Below are positions 57,774 to 64,000 of a stretch of 64,000 nucleotides of DNA, piece by piece. Numbering within the stretch: the stretch's first letter is position 1; the number at the start of each line of letters is the position of its first letter. The notes beneath the pieces are model-generated. The model saw only the letters and a program-made list of their open reading frames with translations. It searched no databases and was not told where the DNA came from. Source of the stretch: Trichosphaerium sp. ATCC 40318 (taxonomy: Eukaryota > Discosea > Flabellinia > Trichosidae); assembly GCA_038496445.1 (NCBI GenBank), contig JALMLS010000320.1:124001-188000 (forward strand), read 5' to 3'. The position numbers were made by a program, and so were the translations under genes.

Positions 57774-59307
57774 TTACTTGTATGAAGGTAAGAGAACATC
57801 CAGTTCATTTTCTGTACAAGTTGGTATTGTCATTTCAATTATGAGACCATATCCATCAGGCACTTTAAATTCTGCCAGTTTTACAACCTTCTAAATATAA
57901 CTGAATTAGTTTTTTGGTTGACACATGTTTTAAAGACAGAGAACGTACATTATTGAGCAAACCAACAAGGTGCTTTGTAAAGTAAGGTAAGAATCGGCTA
58001 TTTTCTTTGCCATTGCCTCCAAATATTCCAGCAACTTTACTAAAGAAAATAGTCATCAGAAAAGGTTGTTGTATGCTTACAACGTACCCAATAAGATAAT
58101 AATCAGCTTCAGGTATATAATTAAATTGTATAGAGCTACAGGCATATAAAGCAATGGTGAATGTATCAGAACCTTTTACAGATGCAGAAACACATTTGTT
58201 GCAAAGATTTTTATCAAGATCATCACGTAGCATCTTCCAACATTCACCAACAGCTGTTGCCCATAGTTTTTGAGCTGTAGAAATATTTAGGTACAAAAAT
58301 CAGCAATATAGCATGTAAACACATAAGGAACAAACATGGGGTGGTAAAAGGTGACTTTTTTTTCAAAATTGCAAAGTACCAAGTGTGAAGGTATCTGGGA
58401 TTTTTCCACCGTCCATTGCTTCTTCAATGTTCTGGTTGAAAAAATCTTTGCCTACGGTATTATGGTGCCATTTTATAGTAACATCTCCATAGTTCTTTTC
58501 TTTATGGTATGCAAGAGTACTGTTCTACAAGCAGTCAAAACGTCTCATAGAAAAGATAGAGTCAAAGTTGTTATGTACCATTTGTATTCGAGTTTTGGTG
58601 TACTTGTTAAAAACTAGTCTACCAATCTCTGACATTATGCAAGTAAGGTTTTGATCACTATCCGTAGCAAAGAACTGTGCGCCAAAATACCCAGCTTTGG
58701 CCTTAGAAAGAAGTTAGACATGAAGAAGAAAGAAGCTAACTTGATCCATGAGTTCTTGACGATTCTTCTCCCAAAATTCTTGGGCTTGTTTGAAATGTCT
58801 CATAGCGCATGTGAGTTTAATAGCATAATCTAAGGTCACACTGAGTGAGGACAACTGCTTTCGAGAAATAAAAATAAAAATGAGAAAGTTCTGAAGTCTT
58901 TTTTTGGAAGGTACGTACGTGGAATTAGCTTCATTTTTTGCCAATCAAGAAAAACGCCATAATAATCTGCTGCAAATATCACATTGAACGGGTCAGATAC
59001 AATCTGTTCTGTTGTGCCTGTTTTTATCATCGATACGATGATGGGAAGACTTTCAGAATATCTGCAAATAGTATTCAGTAAATGCGTTAGATATGCGTAT
59101 TAATACGCACTGTGATTCCTCTAAAGCGACTATTGGGTTCTCTGTTCCAGAATTTTTGTCAAAATGAGCTTTACGTGTGAAAAGAGATAGTGGTTGAGTA
59201 TTTAGCTCTTTTTGCGTCAAAGAAAAGGAGAATTCGCCACATTTGTAGTGAATAGTTTCTTTTGGGCTTTCTTGTACTTTCACTCTTTTCGCCTTTGGTT
59301 CAGACAT
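57774..59307 (-). CDS. tandem family protein with BTB/T1-like N-terminus, copy B
   Basis: Same exon order as copy C, start ATG at 59307, stop near 57774. The N-terminus is SEPKAKRVKVQESPKE, followed by the strand-helix CGEFSFSLTQKELNTQPLSL. Exon 2 is nearly identical to that of copies A and C, with the DYYGVFLDWQK motif. The middle exon reads LWATAVGECWKMLRDDLDK. The last exon has LIIEMTIPTCTENELDVLLPSYK. Exonic and part of intronic DNA is almost identical to copy A, so the duplication is recent or gene conversion is active. Confidence 0.6.
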
Positions 59308-59639
59308 TGTTTGGTTGCTTTTTGTAGACTGGGTGCCACTTTGAAATTAAGCCACAAAAACGAGAAAACTCAAAACTCAAATGTCTTGATCCAGAGATTG
59401 AAGCTGAGCGAGACGGTGCTAGCATGTAACTTAAACATTTTTGTTTGATAATACTAACTACACTCTCACAGTGAGGAACAAAACTGAACTCAAAGATAGG
59501 ATTAACGTTCTTAGAATGAGCCGTTTCTAGCAACACAGAATAAAAGTATAAGTAAAAGCATAATGTTTGAAAGAGTTTATTGTAAAACAACTATAACTGC
59601 AAAGGTGAGGCATGTAGTACTCACTGTCGACCAAGTTGG

Positions 59640-61111
59640 TTACTTGTATGAAGGCAAAAGAACGTTAAGTTCATTTTCACTACAAGTAGGTATTGTCATT
59701 TCAATTATGAGACCACTTCCGTTGTATACTGCAAATTCTTCCAGTTTTACAATCTCCTAAAAAAAGCAATGAATTTTTTGACACAACTAAAACCTTGGGA
59801 TAGAACGTACATTATTGAGTAGCCTTACAAGGTATTTCGTGAAATAAGGTAAGAATAGGCTATTTTTTGTTACTGATTCTCCAAATATTCCAGCAACGTC
59901 ACTATAGAAAATCATAATCAGGAATGGTTTGTTGCAAGCTTACAACGTACCCAATAAGGCTGTAATCATGTGTGAGGTGAAAATCACGTGGTAAAAAGCT
60001 ACTGGCACATAAAGCGATGGTGAATGTATCAGAACCATCTACAGATGCAGAAACACATTTGTTGCAAAGATTTTTATCAAGATCATCACGAAGCCTCTTC
60101 CAACATTCACCAACAGCTGTGGCCCATAGTTTCTGATCTTCAGTGATGTTAGTTAAGAAGAAAAGCAGCAAATCGAGTAGTACTAAGGGTGCAGGTCTCT
60201 GGAATTGTTCCTCCATCCATTACTTCTTCAATATGCAGGTTGAAAAACTCTTTACCTACGGTACTATGATGCCATGTAATACCAACAGAACCATATTTCT
60301 GATCTTTATCGTATTTCGCAGTACTATTCTATGTGCAGTCAATACATCTCAGAGAGATAGTATTACATACAATTTTAATGCGAGTTTTTGTGTACTTGTT
60401 AAAAACTTGTCTACCAAACTCTGACAATACACAAGCAAGCTCTTGTGAGTTTCCTCTATTATCATCAGTAAAGAATAAGGTACTAAACTCCCCAGCTTTG
60501 GCCTTAGAAAGAAGTTAGACATGAAGAAGAAAGAAGCTAACTTTATCCATCAGTTTTTGACGATTCTTCTCCCAAAATTCTTGGGCTTGTTTGAAATGCC
60601 TCATAGCGCATGTGAGTTTAATAGCATAATCTAAGGTCACACTGAGTGAGGATAATTGCTTTCGAGAAATAAAAATAAAAATGAGAAAGTTCCGTTGTCT
60701 TTTTTTGGAAGGTCGTACGTGGAATTAGCTTCATTTTTTGCCAATCAAGAAAAACGCCATAATAATCTGCTGCAAATACTACAGTGAACGGATCAGATAC
60801 TATATGCTTTGTTGTGCCTGTTTTTATCATCGATACGATGATTGGGAGGCTTTCAGAAAATCTACGAGTAATATCCTGTAAATACGTTAGATACGTATTA
60901 CTACGCACTGTGATTCCTCTAAAGCGACTATTGGGTTCTCTGTTCCAGATCCAGAACTTTTGTCAAAATGAGCTTTACGTGTGAAAAGAGATAGCGGTTG
61001 AGTATGTAGCTCTTCTTGTGAAAGTGAAAAGGAGAATTCACCACATTTGTAATGAATGGACTCTTTTGGGCTTTCTTGTACTCTCACTCTTTTAGCCTTT
61101 GGTTCAGACAT
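59640..61111 (-). CDS. tandem family protein with BTB/T1-like N-terminus, copy A
   Basis: Start ATG at 61111, stop near 59640. Exon 1 begins SEPKAKRVRVQESPKESIHY and contains two extra codons (SGSGTEN) relative to the other copies. The T1/BTB-like exon 2 carries FAADYYGVFLDWQK. LWATAVGECWKRLRDDLDK and NGSGLIIEMTIPTCSENEL mark later exons. The first exon is separated from the next by a short intron ending in the shared region. Presumably the same role as B and C; the three could form hetero-oligomers. Confidence 0.6.
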
Positions 61112-61231
61112 GATTTCGTTGCTTTTTTTGTAGACTTGGCGCAACTTGGTTTGAAATTAAGTCACAAAAACGGAAAACGGGAAAACAAGAAAATATGTAC
61201 AAATACAAGTGGGAAACAAGTTATGTTTATT

Positions 61232-62242
61232 CTAGAATTGCGATTTTGGCACACTATTGAGCACCTTACAGGCGAGATCACATGGTTTATCACCTCCAGA
61301 GAGATTGCGACAATTTCTGGCACACCTGTTGACCTCTTCACGTGAGTTCCTCTCATAATTAGAATCGCATTTTAATGGGCAACTATCTTTGTAACTCCTG
61401 CAGAAATCAGCTTCGCAAGTGCTGTGACAACTTGTTTGTGCTTGTGCTAAACATTGAGCATGTGTACTATCTTTTGTGGTGTCAGTACACCTCACCCCAC
61501 AAAACGTGGTACAAAATGGTACGTTGCTGCTACGAGCACAATCCTGCTGGCAATAAGCGTCTAAGTTATAAAAGCATCCGTTGCACTTATCAGTCTTCTG
61601 TTGTCGGCAAGCGATAGCTTTTGCGTCTGTCTTACAATGCGTTACTGCCATACTTTTACATGTTGCCTTTCGGGCTTGTTCACATTGGTTTAAGCAGTTG
61701 CATCTTCTTCGTTGATTGTTACGAGATATAGCAGGGAAGCACTTTGCGTGTTCTAAACAATGGTCTCGTTGAACTTTGTTTTTATATAGGTCACTGCAAG
61801 CTTTTCTTTCCTTTGTAAGTCCCTTCATCTTCTCATTTGTACACTGTCTATTCCATTTACACTCTCGTAACACTGGCACAACCAAAGCGCTTTGACATGC
61901 TGCCCATGAGGTTTTTTTGCTGTCGTGAAGGCACATCAGAGCGTCTTGTTGTGCTGTTCTGTACTTCATACTATTTGGAAGACGTTCATGTCTACTCCAA
62001 AAAAACGTGGATCCATATCTTGTTGTTGCGTAATTGATGTTGTGCGATTGGTGACAATACAGAAAACAACTGACGAAATCTTTTGTATCTATTCTAACAC
62101 ATTCTGTTTTAAGACATCTTTTTGAGTCTCCGTTGCTTGCAAGCATTTTGTGATTAAAGCTCTGCTTTGGGTATTTGGCTGTAGTGCTTAGTAATAGCGT
62201 TGATATTGCTACTAAAAGCAGCAGGATGTTTGACTTGTTCAT
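61232..62242 (-). CDS. secreted Cys-rich protein
   Basis: Intronless, 336 residues, ATG start with a signal peptide (ILLLLVAISTLLLSTTA). Then an alpha-helical looking body with more than 30 Cys in patterns such as C.QQKTDKCNGC and QQDCARSS, plus many Lys/Arg. The spacing (C..C pairs about 7-12 apart, many C...C) suggests a disulphide-knit secreted domain. No membrane anchor, no recognised family. Probably extracellular or in a regulated secretory compartment. Confidence 0.65.
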   Translation of the reverse strand: MNKSNILLLLVAISTLLLSTTAKYPKQSFNHKMLASNGDSKRCLKTECVRIDTKDFVSCFLYCHQSHNINYATTRYGSTFFWSRHERLPNSMKYRTAQQDALMCLHDSKKTSWAACQSALVVPVLRECKWNRQCTNEKMKGLTKERKACSDLYKNKVQRDHCLEHAKCFPAISRNNQRRRCNCLNQCEQARKATCKSMAVTHCKTDAKAIACRQQKTDKCNGCFYNLDAYCQQDCARSSNVPFCTTFCGVRCTDTTKDSTHAQCLAQAQTSCHSTCEADFCRSYKDSCPLKCDSNYERNSREEVNRCARNCRNLSGGDKPCDLACKVLNSVPKSQF

Positions 62243-63917
62243 TAGGAGGTGCTAGTGTCGTGTTTTGAACTTTGCAATTGTTTAGGATACAACTTCCATT
62301 TTAAGCCATTTTAGGGGAATTTTCGCTTTGTTAACTTCCGAACCTTGTTTAATAGAAAACTTTGACTTTTTTAGTTCTTTTTATCGTTGTGTTAGGCTCC
62401 TTTAAGAAAACATTGGAAGTATAGGATGAATAATACGTGCCATGTGTCATTTTGCTGGTTTTGTTAAATAGTTGGAGAACGATATTCTAAAGAATGACCA
62501 CCCGACTAAGTCTTTTAAAAGCTCTATATTTTGTAATATGTATTCGCACATGAGATCACTGTAAACAAGGAGCAAGTTGAAGAGTCTTATTTAAGTATGT
62601 TGCACAAACGTAGAAAGTGTGTTCAAAATAGACAAAATGCTTTTCACATTTGTGCGTTCAACACCTACTGCTGCTAAAGTGCAAAAAACCTTTGGAGTTT
62701 TTCCGTCTAAAAAGGTACTTTCGACTAGCTGTTTTGATGTTGTATTAGGAGTTTTCTGTAAAAAGGACAAGATATACCAAGTGAGCCAATCTCATTTGCT
62801 ATTGAATATCAATTTCCAGCTCACGTAAACAGCTCAGTCGGTTGTGATATAATTAGGACTCACAAATAGAAGTAAGGTCTATATCTTCATAGTTTGTATG
62901 ATGGTGTAGGCAGACGAATTAACAGCTAAATGCCCATAGTGATTACCAAAACGCCTAAAAAGGAGAAAATCTCCACGAGTTTTTGTCGATAATCTGGTCT
63001 ACTCCAATTACAGCACTTCTGCGCCAATTGTTTGAACAATTAAACTACCTAGTCACTTGCTATATCGTTATTCACTGTTGTAGCATTAGGAGAGAATGAT
63101 TTTTCCGAGTGGGAGAATATAAGGGTATGGCCTTGACCATCTTTCGGTGTAAGCTAGATTTCCATACAAGTAGAAAACGCTCGCGTCAAAGTACGAATAA
63201 AAAACCCTGGCATATCTACCTTGGGTAGAGCTCTATGAAAACCAGTTTTCGACTTAACCGCTGTAGCAATTTGTAACTGGTTGGATTGTGGTTATGGTGA
63301 AATAAAAGTTGTTGGCTTCGTTGTAAGCCTCCGGGAAGCATTTGTTTCATCCTAACTCATAACTTTAAAAATTTAAGTACCACAAGTTGAGTGAACGTGG
63401 CAAACAATGTCCGTCGCAAGCAAGTTCTGTCAGAACTGTCATATCTGTGACGTGTACGCGAGCTTTCATCCATCAAAAGCCTTATTTCTGACAGCTCTGT
63501 CTGCACCTCAGATTTGTACATCTTGGTTTTCTCCGCAAACTTGGACGCATAATATTTTTTTTTTTTGAGTTGATTTTTGCTACAGTTTGCTCTTTGTCCA
63601 ACGCTGTCCAGCACAATATTTCAGTGAATCATAGTCGCTAGGAAATCGAAGTAGTGGGCTTTCAGAACTTTTCTAAACTGTTAACCGGTTTGTAACCGGA
63701 AAAGTCTAACTTCGGGTAAACTCTTCTATTGTAATTTAGCCGACTCCTTACCTTAACGAATCGTTTGTACAATTTTGATGTAAGAACGTACCTTGGTACA
63801 ATGATAGTTCATGGATGCAGCTGTGTTGACGTTTATAAATTAAGTTACAACAAAATGAACATCACTCCTTCACAACAACACTTTTATAAACTGTAACACG
63901 AAAGAAGCACCCTCACA
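62243..63917. other. intergenic, possible small exon
   Basis: An ATG near 62637 opens MLFTFVRSTPTAAKVQKTFG, then PSKK and a GTACTT that may be a donor. The downstream exon is not found. A minus-strand frame at 63357-63614 has no ATG. Nothing else is recognised. Confidence 0.3.
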
Positions 63918-64000
63918 ATGTCTGTATACCTGGAACACGCGAATATTACTGTTTTAGATCTTAATGAAGCTGTTAAATTCATAACGACTGCATTTCCTGA
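63918..64000 (+). CDS. glyoxalase/VOC-like protein, 5' end only
   Basis: Runs off the window. Starts MSVYLEHANITVLDLNEAVKFI, matching the first strand and helix of vicinal-oxygen-chelate (glyoxalase-like) domains, in which H near the first strand binds metal (LEHANI). The rest is outside, so the enzyme type cannot be set. Confidence 0.6.
   Translation, partial: MSVYLEHANITVLDLNEAVKFITTAFP

Overview
The window looks like nuclear DNA of a single-celled eukaryote, most likely a free-living amoeboid protist (Amoebozoa-like). This is an inference. It rests on AT-rich sequence, many short spliceosomal introns (mostly 40-130 nt), and a gene set of Rho and Arf GTPases, a 20S proteasome alpha subunit, a LIM/coiled-coil protein resembling dictyostelid LIM proteins and a MyTH4-RhoGAP protein. 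No bacterial operon features, rRNA, tRNA or CRISPR were found. The species cannot be named from sequence alone.

Layout. 0-2.2 kb: 3' end of a Rho GTPase, then three tiny spliced genes. 3.1-10.6 kb: an F-box/LRR gene, a secreted vWA-like gene, a ten-exon gene that I reconstructed as tandem YW/DWY repeats plus a C-terminal nuclease domain, and an F-box/ankyrin gene. 10.6-13 kb: gene-poor, with a candidate histone-fold exon and a GC-rich possible ncRNA. 13-18.7 kb: a CK1/TTBK-like kinase with a CaaX end and two F-box/LRR genes. 19.6-25.2 kb: an aldo-keto reductase with a DNA element in one intron, a second element family, a stranded LRR fragment and a second copy of the first element. 25.6-35.6 kb: LIM protein, orphan genes, epoxide hydrolase, cytochrome P450 and a divergent ubiquitin. 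35.9-37.6 kb: two more vWA-like secreted proteins. 38.8-48.8 kb: two large type I membrane proteins flanking a convergent flavin monooxygenase and proteasome alpha subunit. 49.3-55.2 kb: Arf GTPase and a MIT-SH3-MyTH4-RhoGAP protein. 55.6-61.1 kb: three tandem paralogues (BTB/T1-like N-terminus) plus a relic. 61.2-64 kb: a Cys-rich secreted protein and the start of a glyoxalase/VOC-like gene.

The genes form two groups. Conserved, intron-rich genes (GTPases, proteasome, kinase, RhoGAP, oxidoreductases) are interleaved with lineage-specific families that are intron-poor, repeated or secreted (F-box/LRR, F-box/ankyrin, vWA-like, BTB-like). F-box proteins usually act as substrate adaptors of SCF ubiquitin ligases, so the F-box expansion and the altered ubiquitin may share a theme, but nothing here proves a shared pathway. 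Exon joins were worked out by reading frames and splice motifs, not from transcripts. Several apparent starts in open frames are TTG or GTG; I moved those to ATG where possible.
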